Positions 17,751 to 26,984 of a stretch of 32,044 nt of DNA are shown here, in pieces. The stretch's first letter is position 1; every line of letters starts with the position of its first letter. A program made the translations under genes and the position numbers. The notes beneath the pieces were generated by a model. The model was given only the letters and a program-made list of their open reading frames with translations. It was not told the origin of the DNA and made no database searches. The DNA comes from JAFGSZ01 sp964492185 (GTDB lineage: Bacteria > Bacteroidota > Bacteroidia > Bacteroidales > UBA10428): assembly GCA_964492185.1 (NCBI GenBank), contig CAZBJH010000024.1, forward strand, positions 1-32,044. Reading direction: 5' to 3'.

Positions 17751-20441
17751 ATGCAGAATGAAAATGATCCTGATAAGCCTTTCTACAGGCTTTCTGCCGA
17801 GGATACGGCAGATTTGCTGAACACGGGTGAATCCGGGCTTACAGAACAGGAAGTAAAAAAAAGAAGAAAGCAAACAGGCCTTAACAGGCTTGCGGAGAAA
17901 AAAGAAAAAAGCCTTTTTCAACTTTTTGTTTCCCAGCTTAATAATCCGGTTATCTACCTGCTGGTGGCTGCGGCTGCTATATCATTCATCTTCAGCGATA
18001 TTCCCGAAGGTATTGCCATAATTGTTGTCATCCTGCTTAATACATTGATAGGATTCTGGATGGAATACCAGGCGAGGGGATCAATGAAAGCATTGAAAAA
18101 AATTGATAAGCTGAAAACCAGGGTTATCAGAAATGGCGAACTCACTGAAATTGATGCTGAATATCTCGTTCCCGGCGATGTGATAAATCTTGAAGCAGGA
18201 AACCTTGTACCTGCCGACGCCAGGATCTTGTCTGCTTCAGAATTCACGGTTGATGAATCACCAATGACAGGAGAGTCTGTTCCTGTGGAAAAATCGGCAG
18301 GTACCCTGGATAAAGAGGCGGGAGTAGCCGATCGTACCAATATGGTATTTAAAGGCACTGCGATTACAGGGGGGAAAGCACAGACGGCTGTGACTGCCAC
18401 GGGCATGAATACCGAAATTGGCAATATTTCAAGAATGGTTAGTGAAGCCGGTGAAGAAGAGATTCCCCTGAACAAAAAGCTTGAAAAGCTGGCTCACCGT
18501 TTGATATGGGTAACGCTGGGAATGGCTGTTCTGTTTTTGGTATTCGGATGGCTGGCCGGCAAAGAGATATATTTGCTTTTGCAAACCTCGATCGCCTGGA
18601 CTGTCGCTGCTATTCCCGAAGGTTTGCCCATTGTGGCCAGCATAGCACTGGCACGCGGCATGCTGCGCCTGGCAAAGCACAATGTAATTGTGAAGAAGCT
18701 TGCTGCTGTTGAGACCCTTGGAGAGACAACAATGATCTTTACCGATAAGACCGGCACACTTACCGAGAATAAGCTTACCCTGAGCATGATAATGCTTTCG
18801 GATAAGGAAGGCCCACAGGAAGTGGATATTAAATGGGAGGGGGGCAGACCGCGTATTTCCGGAAAATATGAAAATAACGCGGGTCTTGATCACATATTTA
18901 ATATTTCGGTCCTGTGTAATGATGCCAATATCGAAGATAGTGACAAACCTGCCGGTGATCCGCTTGAAATTGCCCTGTTACAGTTCGCGGAAAAACATAA
19001 TAAAGAGAAATACCAGGATGTGAAAAATCGGGAAAGAATAAATGAAGATCCTTTTGACTCTGAAACTAAGATAATGGGGACTGTTTACAAAAAGGGGGGG
19101 CAGTTATATATTGCAGGAAAAGGTGCTGCTGCTCCTATGCTGAGCCGGTGCAGTCACTACCTGATCGATAGTAATAAAAAGCCGGTGGACGATGAATTCC
19201 GTGCAAGGTGGATTGAAATGGACAATGCTATGTCAGCTAAAGGTTTACGGGTGATTGCCATGGCTTATAAGGAAGTCCCCGAAGATGAAAGTGACAGCTT
19301 ATCGACGGAAGAAGATTTTGTACGGGATATGACTTTTACAGGACTGACAGGATTTATTGATCCGGCGCGCAGTGAAATCGCGGAGGCCGTGGAGACTTGT
19401 CATCATGCAGGAATAAAGGTGGTTATGGTAACCGGGGATCATCCTGAGACTTCTTTGAATATTGCCAGGCAGGTGAAACTTGTGGATGAGGATACCGACC
19501 TGGTGATCCATGGAAAAGAGTTATCCGAAGAAATGGACGGTGCAGGTGAACATAACAGTGATTTTACAGCCTCCAGGATCTTTGCCCGGGTTGACCCGGG
19601 ACAGAAACTTAAGATCATCGAACGGTTTAAAAAAGACGGTGAGATAACCGGCATGACCGGTGATGGTGTAAATGATGCACCGGCACTGAAAAAGGCAGAT
19701 ATAGGAATTGCCATGGGCAAAAGAGGAACGCAGGTGGCACAGGAGGTGGCTGATATGGTATTGAAAGACGATGCTTTTCCGTCTATTGTTAAAGCAATTG
19801 AGCAGGGAAGGATCATATTTGGAAATATCCGTAAATTTATAACTTACCAGTTATCGTATCATTTATCGGAGATCATCATCATAGCGGCGATCAGCTTTTC
19901 CCTGTTCTATCTTCCCCTTCTGCCATTGCAATTATTGTTTCTTAATCTTTTGTCGGATGTATTTCCTGCCCTGGCTCTTGGAGTGGGGAAGGGTAATCCG
20001 GCTGTCATGGAGCGGCCGCCAAAAGATCCTGATGAACCAATAATAACAGGGAAAAACTGGCTGACAATTTTTATTTATGGAATTATAATAGCAGTGTATG
20101 TTACAGGAGCTTATATTTTTTCATATTATGTGATGGAGTTGTCAGAGGAAATTTGCAATAATGTTGCGTTTTTCAGCCTTGCATTCGCCCAGCTGCTGCA
20201 TGTAACTGATATGAGGGATCCTGATGAAGGAGTATTTATCAATCAGGTTACCCGAAATAAATATATCTGGTTTGCGCTGGGATTTTGTATTGTTGCACTA
20301 ATGATTGCCTACATGGTACCTTTACTGCATAATGTTTTGTCTTTTCAGCAGCTTACGGCAACAACCTGGCTGATCATTGGTATTACCGGAATTTTGCCTG
20401 TTGTGACCATACAGATCCTGAAAGAGGTCTTCAGGATGTAA
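17751..20441 (+). CDS. P-type cation-transporting ATPase (P2-like)
   Basis: An 896-residue inner-membrane pump with an N-terminal cation-ATPase domain. M1-M2 lie near residues 60-105. The actuator loop carries DESPMTGESVPVEKS. M4 has IPEGLPIVASIALARG. The phosphorylated aspartate is D332 in DKTGTLTENKLT, and the hinge is TGDGVNDAPALKKADIGIAMG. Six C-terminal helices follow from about 690. Overall it resembles Ca2+ or mixed-cation P2 pumps. In M6, NLLSD keeps the Asn and Asp of the Ca2+ site. In M5 the equivalent of the SERCA Asn768 appears to be His (YQLSYHLSEI), with the glutamate kept. The transported ion is therefore uncertain. It is second in the operon, followed after 61 bases by the trehalose-related fusion. 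Confidence 0.92.
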   Translation: MQNENDPDKPFYRLSAEDTADLLNTGESGLTEQEVKKRRKQTGLNRLAEKKEKSLFQLFVSQLNNPVIYLLVAAAAISFIFSDIPEGIAIIVVILLNTLIGFWMEYQARGSMKALKKIDKLKTRVIRNGELTEIDAEYLVPGDVINLEAGNLVPADARILSASEFTVDESPMTGESVPVEKSAGTLDKEAGVADRTNMVFKGTAITGGKAQTAVTATGMNTEIGNISRMVSEAGEEEIPLNKKLEKLAHRLIWVTLGMAVLFLVFGWLAGKEIYLLLQTSIAWTVAAIPEGLPIVASIALARGMLRLAKHNVIVKKLAAVETLGETTMIFTDKTGTLTENKLTLSMIMLSDKEGPQEVDIKWEGGRPRISGKYENNAGLDHIFNISVLCNDANIEDSDKPAGDPLEIALLQFAEKHNKEKYQDVKNRERINEDPFDSETKIMGTVYKKGGQLYIAGKGAAAPMLSRCSHYLIDSNKKPVDDEFRARWIEMDNAMSAKGLRVIAMAYKEVPEDESDSLSTEEDFVRDMTFTGLTGFIDPARSEIAEAVETCHHAGIKVVMVTGDHPETSLNIARQVKLVDEDTDLVIHGKELSEEMDGAGEHNSDFTASRIFARVDPGQKLKIIERFKKDGEITGMTGDGVNDAPALKKADIGIAMGKRGTQVAQEVADMVLKDDAFPSIVKAIEQGRIIFGNIRKFITYQLSYHLSEIIIIAAISFSLFYLPLLPLQLLFLNLLSDVFPALALGVGKGNPAVMERPPKDPDEPIITGKNWLTIFIYGIIIAVYVTGAYIFSYYVMELSEEICNNVAFFSLAFAQLLHVTDMRDPDEGVFINQVTRNKYIWFALGFCIVALMIAYMVPLLHNVLSFQQLTATTWLIIGITGILPVVTIQILKEVFRM

Positions 20442-20502
20442 TCAGCATGACCCGGCAGAGACTTTTGTATAGAAATCATTTTATTATTTATATTTATCGA
20501 TT

Positions 20503-22074
20503 ATGACACAGTTAAAGGAAAATAGATTAAAAATATATGGAATGGAAGCCGTGATCCTTGATTTGGACGGTGTAATTACTCAAACGGCCAGGGTTCATAA
20601 AGAAGCATGGAAAAAGATGTTCGATGAATATCTGCAACGGATACAGGGAAATGATAGTTACGAGGCCTTAACAGATAATGACTATCTTGAATATATTGAC
20701 GGTAAGCCTCGTTATGAGGGTGTAAAAAGCTTTCTGGCATCACGTGATATTTCGCTTCCGTTTGGAGATCCGGAAGATCCTCCTGATAAAGAATCCATTT
20801 GCGGACTTGGCAACAGGAAAAACGAATACTTCAGGCAGATTATAAAAAAGGATGGAGTGGCTGTGTATGAGGATGCTGTCAGCCGTATCAGGCTGTGGCG
20901 CGAACACGGGTTAAAAACGGCTGTTGTTTCTTCAAGTAAGAATTGTAAACATATTATTGAATCGGCGGGAATCAGTGATTTATTTGATATCAGGGTAGAC
21001 GGGATAGTACGTGAAGAAAAAAATCTGAAGGGGAAGCCTTCGCCTGATATATTTGTTGAAGCAGCCAAAGGGTTAGATATTTATCCGGGTCAGGCAGTAG
21101 TATTCGAAGATGCTATTGCCGGTGTTCAGGCGGCTGATAAAGGGGGATTTGCTTTTGTTGTAGGTGTCGGGCGAACAGGGAAGAAAACAGATCTGTTGCA
21201 TAACGGGGCGGATATTGTAGTAAGAGATCTGGAGGAGATCGACCTTTTTGATCATTCCCTGAAACCTTATTTCACTCAGAATGTTCCTTCTGTTTTCAGT
21301 GAACAGTCGAAATTTCATAATATACTGAATAATAATACTCCTGTGGTGTTCCTTGATTATGACGGTACACTTACTCCTATTGTCAGTCAGCCTGAAGATG
21401 CCGTTTTATCGGATGAGATGAGTGAGACTCTTGATGAACTGGCGGATCTGTGTACCGTGGCTATTATTACCGGACGTGACATGGATAATGTGAAAGAGCT
21501 GGTTAAGCTTGATAATCTGATATATGCAGGTAGTCACGGTTTCAGGATCTCGGGACCTGACGGATTGTATCAGGAAAATCAGCAGGCCATGAAATTGCTT
21601 GCAAAGCTTGATTCGATAGAAAAGGTATTACAGGAAAGGATCGGGAAAAAGATCAGTGGAGCGCGTATTGAACGCAAGCGGTATGCTATTGCTGTTCATT
21701 ACAGAAACACCGATGAAAAAGATATACCCGCGATAAGGGATCACATAGATGAGGTGTTGAAGAAACACACTGATTTTAAAACCGGCGGAGGCAAAAAGAT
21801 CATTGAGGTGAAGCCCGGGATCGACTGGCATAAAGGGCGTGCTGTTGAATGGATCCTTGATACACTGGGGTACGCGGGTAAAGAAAACATTATCCCCATA
21901 TATATCGGTGATGATCTTACTGATGAAGATGCTTTTGATACACTGGCTGACAAGGGTATTGGCATACTGGTAGGTTTTCACGAGGAAACTACGTCAGCAC
22001 GGTACAGCCTGAAGAATGTGCTGCAGGTAAAGAATTTTTTGAGGATGATAATATCACACTGCCAAACTCTTTAA
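20503..22074 (+). CDS. Fusion: beta-phosphoglucomutase-like HAD + trehalose-6-phosphate phosphatase
   Basis: A 523-residue cytoplasmic protein joining two HAD enzymes. Residues about 14-250 are beta-phosphoglucomutase-like: D20 and D22 in ILDLDGVIT, the SSSKNCK motif, GKPSPDIF, and VVFEDAIAGVQAA. Residues about 280-510 are an OtsB-type phosphatase: D285 and D287 in FLDYDGTLTP, ITGRDMD, AGSHGF, the KGRAVEW segment, and GDDLTDEDAF at 469-478. The first half would convert beta-glucose-1-phosphate to glucose-6-phosphate; the second would dephosphorylate trehalose-6-phosphate. The GH65 gene follows after 29 bases. The two proteins match the domain order of mycobacterial OtsB1 (Rv2006). No OtsA is in the window. 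Confidence 0.9.
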   Translation: MTQLKENRLKIYGMEAVILDLDGVITQTARVHKEAWKKMFDEYLQRIQGNDSYEALTDNDYLEYIDGKPRYEGVKSFLASRDISLPFGDPEDPPDKESICGLGNRKNEYFRQIIKKDGVAVYEDAVSRIRLWREHGLKTAVVSSSKNCKHIIESAGISDLFDIRVDGIVREEKNLKGKPSPDIFVEAAKGLDIYPGQAVVFEDAIAGVQAADKGGFAFVVGVGRTGKKTDLLHNGADIVVRDLEEIDLFDHSLKPYFTQNVPSVFSEQSKFHNILNNNTPVVFLDYDGTLTPIVSQPEDAVLSDEMSETLDELADLCTVAIITGRDMDNVKELVKLDNLIYAGSHGFRISGPDGLYQENQQAMKLLAKLDSIEKVLQERIGKKISGARIERKRYAIAVHYRNTDEKDIPAIRDHIDEVLKKHTDFKTGGGKKIIEVKPGIDWHKGRAVEWILDTLGYAGKENIIPIYIGDDLTDEDAFDTLADKGIGILVGFHEETTSARYSLKNVLQVKNFLRMIISHCQTL

Positions 22075-22103
22075 CCTGGATTATAAATCAAATAATAAAT
22101 ATT

Positions 22104-24506
22104 ATGAATGATAGTTGGACAATAATATATACAGGCTGGGATCCAAAACAACAACCTTTACGCGAGTCATTGTGTACATTGGGAAACGGTTATTTTTGCA
22201 CCCGTGGTGCTGCCGAGGAAATGACTGAGAACGGATATAACTATCCGGGAACATACCTTGCCGGCGGCTACAACCGGGCTACCACTGAGATACAGGGCGA
22301 AACAGTCGAGAACGAAGATCTGGTAAACTGGCCAAACTGGCTGTTTTTAAGCTTCAGGCATAATGACGGCGAATGGTTTAATTTGGACAATTGTGAAGTA
22401 TTGGATTACACTGTTGAATTGAGCATTAAAGAAGGTGTGCTGAAAAGAAAAATGCGGTTTAAAGATAAGAAAAACAGGGAAACGTCACTTATAAGCAGGA
22501 GAGTGGTAAGCATGCATAATCCCCACACTGCCGGCATTGAATGGACACTGATCCCTGAGAACTGGTCGGGAGAGATAACAGTACGTACAGCCCTTGACGG
22601 CAATGTTACCAATAACGGGGTAGCGCGTTATCGTGATCTGGAAGGTAAGCATCTGGATGGGATGGCAACAGATATGATCGATAAGGAAAGCATTTACCTT
22701 GTTGCAATTACGAAACAGTCGCGGATACAGATGGCCCAGGCTGCCAAAACAAGGTTTTTCACGGATGATAAGGAGATAGATCCTGAGAGAGAGTCATTAA
22801 ACAAAGAAAAATACATCGGGCAGGATGTTATTTTATCATGTAAGAATCTTCAACCGGTACGTATAGAGAAATCAGTCGTCTTATATACTTCGCGTGATCT
22901 TGCCATAAGTGATCCCCTTACCGAGGCAAAAAACACCCTTGCAGATTTAAATGATTTCAATGCATGGTTAAATAACCATAAACAGACATGGGATTCGATA
23001 TGGAAGCGATGTGATATAATTGTAGAATCCGGTGACACCAATCAAAGGGTTATAAGGCTTCACCTTTTCCATGTTTTTCAGACCGTGTCGGCCAACAGTA
23101 TTGACATGGATATAGGAGTACCTTCGAGAGGCTGGCATGGTGAAGCATACAGGGGGCATATTTTCTGGGATGAACTTTATATTTTTCCTTTTCTTAATAT
23201 GCATGAACCACAGCTTGCACGTTCCTTGCTAATGTACCGATTTCGCCGTTTGCCTGAGGCAAGGAAAGCGGCTGCAGAGGCAGGATACAGGGGTGCGATG
23301 TTTCCATGGCAGAGTGGGAGCAACGGCAGGGAAGAAAGTCAGAAGATCCATCTTAATCCGAAATCGGGAAGGTGGTTACCTGATAATTCCCATCTGCAAC
23401 GGCATATTAACGCGGCCATTCCATATAATGTGTGGTTATACTATCAAAGTACGAGGGATATGGAATTTATGGCATTTTATGGTGCAGAGATAATATTGAA
23501 TACAGCCCTTTTCTGGTCAAGTATAACGACATTTAATACAAAACGTAACAGGTATGAGATCCGCGGTGTTATGGGGCCTGATGAATACCATACAGGCTAT
23601 CCGGGTTCGGAGGTGCCGGGACTCAATAACAATGCCTATACAAACATTATGGCTGTATGGGTTATGAAGCGTGCCCTGGACATTACAGATATGTTTGATG
23701 ATGAATGTATACGTGAGCTGTTCACTAGAATTAACCTTGAGGATAAGGACCTTGATAAGTGGAAAGATATAACACAAAAGATGTTTATCCCTTTTCACGA
23801 TAGGGATATTATAACACAATTTGAAGGGTTTGATCAGCTTGAAGATCTGGATTGGGAGCATTACCATAAGGAATATGGTGAAGCCATACGGCTTGACCGT
23901 ATCCTGGAAAAGGAAAATGATACGCCTAACCGATATAAAGCAAGTAAACAGGCTGATGTACTGATGTTATTCTATCTTTTTTCATCGGATGAGCTGGTTG
24001 ACCTTTTAAAGAACCTTGGATACGATTTTAAAAAGGAAAGTATTCCGAAAAATATTGAGTATTATCAGAATATTACCTCTCATGGCTCAACTTTAAGCCA
24101 GCTGATACATTCATGGGTATATGCCAGAATGGACAGGAACCGTTCGTGGAAAAGTTTTGAAAAAGCCCTGATGAGCGATTTTAAAGATGTTCAGGGAGGC
24201 ACCACTCCTGAAGGCATACATTTGGGTGCTATGGCCGGAACAGTGGACCTTATCCAGCGTTGTTATTCGGGCATGGAGATCCGTGATGACGTGCTCTGGC
24301 TAAATCCAAGACTGCCCGCGGATGTTAAAACTATTTGCTTTGATGTGAAATACCGCGGTCACTGGATAACCCTCACCATTGAGCATGATAAACTGAAGAT
24401 CGAGTTTGATAAAAGCTGGGCCGATCCGGTGACTTTATCTGTTCAGGGTGAAAAGATCAGGTTCACTAAGGATGACAGAAGGGTTTTTGACTTAAAGAAG
24501 AAATAA
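22104..24506 (+). CDS. GH65 family disaccharide phosphorylase (trehalose-type likely)
   Basis: An 800-residue cytoplasmic enzyme. The N-terminal beta-sandwich (about 1-270) starts with LREslCTLGNGYFCTRGA-type residues. The (alpha/alpha)6 barrel contains WHGEAYRGHIFWDELY, the expected general acid E494 in MGPDEYH, KQADVLMLFYLF, and the phosphate-loop-like HGSTLSQLIHSW. Near the C-terminus, GTTPEGIHLGAMAGTVDLIQR is typical of the trehalose and kojibiose phosphorylase branch. The likely reaction is reversible phosphorolysis of an alpha-glucosyl disaccharide, probably trehalose or its 6-phosphate, to beta-glucose-1-phosphate, which the upstream HAD domain would use. The TAA stop codon is the first three bases of a repeat element. 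Confidence 0.9.
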   Translation: MNDSWTIIYTGWDPKQQPLRESLCTLGNGYFCTRGAAEEMTENGYNYPGTYLAGGYNRATTEIQGETVENEDLVNWPNWLFLSFRHNDGEWFNLDNCEVLDYTVELSIKEGVLKRKMRFKDKKNRETSLISRRVVSMHNPHTAGIEWTLIPENWSGEITVRTALDGNVTNNGVARYRDLEGKHLDGMATDMIDKESIYLVAITKQSRIQMAQAAKTRFFTDDKEIDPERESLNKEKYIGQDVILSCKNLQPVRIEKSVVLYTSRDLAISDPLTEAKNTLADLNDFNAWLNNHKQTWDSIWKRCDIIVESGDTNQRVIRLHLFHVFQTVSANSIDMDIGVPSRGWHGEAYRGHIFWDELYIFPFLNMHEPQLARSLLMYRFRRLPEARKAAAEAGYRGAMFPWQSGSNGREESQKIHLNPKSGRWLPDNSHLQRHINAAIPYNVWLYYQSTRDMEFMAFYGAEIILNTALFWSSITTFNTKRNRYEIRGVMGPDEYHTGYPGSEVPGLNNNAYTNIMAVWVMKRALDITDMFDDECIRELFTRINLEDKDLDKWKDITQKMFIPFHDRDIITQFEGFDQLEDLDWEHYHKEYGEAIRLDRILEKENDTPNRYKASKQADVLMLFYLFSSDELVDLLKNLGYDFKKESIPKNIEYYQNITSHGSTLSQLIHSWVYARMDRNRSWKSFEKALMSDFKDVQGGTTPEGIHLGAMAGTVDLIQRCYSGMEIRDDVLWLNPRLPADVKTICFDVKYRGHWITLTIEHDKLKIEFDKSWADPVTLSVQGEKIRFTKDDRRVFDLKKK

Positions 24507-24780
24507 TTAGTGTCTGTCTATAAACTCTTAGTGTTTGTTCAGAATGTTCGAGATCAAGACGCGTGAACCGAACGAAGTGAGCTCTTTAACTCATTTAAAA
24601 GTGAGTTTTGGAACACTTTTAAATGAGTTAAAGAACTTATTATAAAAGTGAGCTCTTGAACACCTTTAAAAATTATTAACGTTGTGAAAAACATTTTAAA
24701 CCGCGGTATACTAAAGTATTTGAGGATTTAAAATGTGAGCAGCAACGCGGATACCGGACATTATGAACAAAAACTAATTA
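24504..24780 (+). repeat. MITE-like element, long copy with extended hairpins
   Basis: Terminal inverted repeats: TAATTAGTGTCTGTCTATAA at the left and TAATTAGTTTTTGTTCATAA as the complement of the right. Inside is a perfect 20-base stem (24584-24603 with 24614-24633, 10-base loop). Another stem pairs CATTTTAAA with TTTAAAATG, enclosed by CGTTG and CAACG. The element overlaps the GH65 stop codon and fills nearly all of the 288-base gap to the App1 gene. No protein is encoded. Confidence 0.85.
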
Positions 24781-24794
24781 TTGCCCGGGTAATT

Positions 24795-25982
24795 TTATTC
24801 CTCCTGCCTGAGAATATTAGCCAGGTCGCTTGAGGTTTCTTTGTCTTTTTCTTTCTCAATATGTATTGAAGGCACCATTGCAGTATCAATAAAGCCTTTC
24901 ATAATGGCATGACGTGCGGCTTCTTCGGTATCTTTCACCAGTATCATTTCCGTGTTATGTTTTTTGACTTCCTCAACAAGTTCAGTGATCTCTTTTTCGC
25001 GCTTTGCAGAACTTATATTTCGTATATAAATGGATCTGATCCTGCCGGGATGTTCTTTTACGATTTGTGTATATATCTCGGGATCGTGTTGCCCGCTGTC
25101 ACCTATCAGCACAAATCCGGTATCAGGGTATACCGACATGATGAACCTGATCTTTTCAAATTTGTGGTCATGTGAACCTCCGCCTGATTTCCAGAATTTA
25201 AATATACTGGTCTCCATTTCGCGCAACAGAAACGGTCCCCTTGGAATACCATGGTATTCGCAGAAATCAATTAAAAGATCATAAAGGTTCCATTCACTGC
25301 TTGAAACATAGAATATCGGGTTCAGTAAAGTATCCGCTTCTTCTTCATTATTCTTCTCTTTATTCTGCAGTGCTTTGTAGAAAGCGGCCACCCCTTCAAA
25401 CGGTATCCGGGTATGGGCATTTTTGAACAGCATTAACCGCAGCTTTTTCATGGTGTTGGTGGAGTGCGACACCAGAAAAGTATCATCAATATCTGAAATT
25501 ATTCCAAAATCCGGTGTTTTTTGCAGCACCATAACAAGGCCGCGGGCAGTGATCCTGTCACTGACCGGATCTGTTTCTTCCATCAATTCGTAGTGAGCTT
25601 CCTGCCAGTTGCCGGCAGGTATCTCGCCGTTGATCTTAAACACACAATGAAAAAGCCCCAATTCATTAGTCTCCGCAATTTTTTCCTGTTCCAGGAAACG
25701 CACTTTAACCCTTACACCCGTGATCTCATCACTGACATACCTTTTGATCATAGCCAGCATATTTTTGAGAAATCCCTGCCCTTTGACCGGTTTTGACAAT
25801 CCTTTGTCTTCCACCACGGTACCAGTAATAAATATTTCTTCTTTATTGCCGAACCCGATATAAGGTACGATCTTGGGTATTCCCAGCCACCCCAGTTGTT
25901 GTTTAATATACAGGCGGATTTTTTTTAATGGACTTTTAGCTTTTTTGACTATATTCGTTACCTTTTTTTTAAACCTTACCAT
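24795..25982 (-). CDS. App1-type phosphatidate phosphatase (DUF2183)
   Basis: A 395-residue protein of the App1 family. A basic N-terminus (MVRFKKKVTNIVKKAK) lacks a signal peptide and may touch membrane. The catalytic HAD-like motif is D164-I-D-D-T168 in GIISDIDDT. SSSEWNLYDLLIDFC, GPFLLRE and LIGDSGQHDPEIY follow in the family order. Yeast App1 converts phosphatidate to diacylglycerol. In bacteria the substrate is inferred only. The C-terminal 40 residues are charged and variable. It is divergent from a diacylglycerol kinase-type gene with only 98 bases between, which supports a lipid role. Confidence 0.85.
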   Translation of the reverse strand: MVRFKKKVTNIVKKAKSPLKKIRLYIKQQLGWLGIPKIVPYIGFGNKEEIFITGTVVEDKGLSKPVKGQGFLKNMLAMIKRYVSDEITGVRVKVRFLEQEKIAETNELGLFHCVFKINGEIPAGNWQEAHYELMEETDPVSDRITARGLVMVLQKTPDFGIISDIDDTFLVSHSTNTMKKLRLMLFKNAHTRIPFEGVAAFYKALQNKEKNNEEEADTLLNPIFYVSSSEWNLYDLLIDFCEYHGIPRGPFLLREMETSIFKFWKSGGGSHDHKFEKIRFIMSVYPDTGFVLIGDSGQHDPEIYTQIVKEHPGRIRSIYIRNISSAKREKEITELVEEVKKHNTEMILVKDTEEAARHAIMKGFIDTAMVPSIHIEKEKDKETSSDLANILRQEE

Positions 25983-26080
25983 GATAGAGAATTTCTTACA
26001 CTGGGTTTTCTTTAGCTTGTTTCAAAACACAAGCCAAAATATGGTATACAGGTCTAATATAATAATAATTCCTACAGTAT

Positions 26081-26959
26081 ATGTCTAAAGTATTATTTGT
26101 TGTAAATCCCGTATCAGGAGGGGAAGACAAATCCGGGTTGCTGGAGCAGATCAAAGCAAAAGCTGTTGATTATGATTATTCATGGGAATTAATGTATACC
26201 AGTGGGGACAATGACAAGGAAAAGGTCGAAAAAAATATAAAAGAGCTAGAACCCGATATTGTGGCAGTGGCAGGTGGTGATGGAACTATTAACCTCGTGG
26301 CAAAGCTCCTGGTCGACCGGCCGGTAAAGCTTGGGATCGTTCCTGTGGGATCAGCAAACGGAACTGCTTTTCAACTTGGTATACCAGTGAATATTTCCAG
26401 GGCGCTGGATATTTTGTTTACCGGACGCGGTACTAAAATAGATGTACTGCAAATTAATAACAAACATATATCTATACATTTAAGTGATCTGGGTATGAAT
26501 GCCCGTATAATAAAACGTTTTGAAAAGGAGGGGGTTCGCGGATTTTATGGTTATGCAAAGCAGTTTATTAAAGAGTTAAAAGCACCTAAAGAATTTTTAT
26601 GTACCATAAATACTGAAAAACAGGAGATCAAAAGCAAGGCCAGGATGGTTGTGATGGCCAATGCAGAAAGCTATGGGACCGGTGCGGTCATTAATCCGGA
26701 GGGCCGGATTGATGACGGGGTTTTCGAGATCATCATCATCCGGCCATATCCTGACTGGTATATTTTTAAAATACTTGTAGTCTTTTTCACACGCAACCTG
26801 CACAGGCAGAAATATATCAAATCCATTTCATGCACGCGTGCACGAATAACATTATCACCGCGACAGGAATTGCAGGTTGACGGGGAATCATTGGGGAAAA
26901 CCGGCAACCTAGAAGTGACTATACTTCCGCGAGTGCTGAATGTGATCTGCAATAATTAG
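26081..26959 (+). CDS. Diacylglycerol kinase-family lipid kinase
   Basis: A 292-residue soluble or peripheral kinase of the DagK/YegS/LCB5 type. The catalytic loop is GGDGTIN at 65-71 in VAVAGGDGTINLVAK. PVGSANGTAFQLGIP (about 88-102) is the second nucleotide- and substrate-binding loop. The C-terminal beta-sandwich ends with LQVDGESLG, as in the family. It would phosphorylate diacylglycerol or a related lipid to phosphatidate using ATP. It is transcribed away from App1, the reverse-direction enzyme. Its 3' end converges on a small membrane-protein gene with 25 bases between. Confidence 0.9.
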   Translation: MSKVLFVVNPVSGGEDKSGLLEQIKAKAVDYDYSWELMYTSGDNDKEKVEKNIKELEPDIVAVAGGDGTINLVAKLLVDRPVKLGIVPVGSANGTAFQLGIPVNISRALDILFTGRGTKIDVLQINNKHISIHLSDLGMNARIIKRFEKEGVRGFYGYAKQFIKELKAPKEFLCTINTEKQEIKSKARMVVMANAESYGTGAVINPEGRIDDGVFEIIIIRPYPDWYIFKILVVFFTRNLHRQKYIKSISCTRARITLSPRQELQVDGESLGKTGNLEVTILPRVLNVICNN

Positions 26960-26984
26960 TGTTATTTATATTATATTTATGTTG

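Noticed and set aside
18429..18893. Long antisense frames within the ATPase, HtrA and other genes
   Set aside because: They lie wholly within strongly supported genes and show no domain or start signal of their own.
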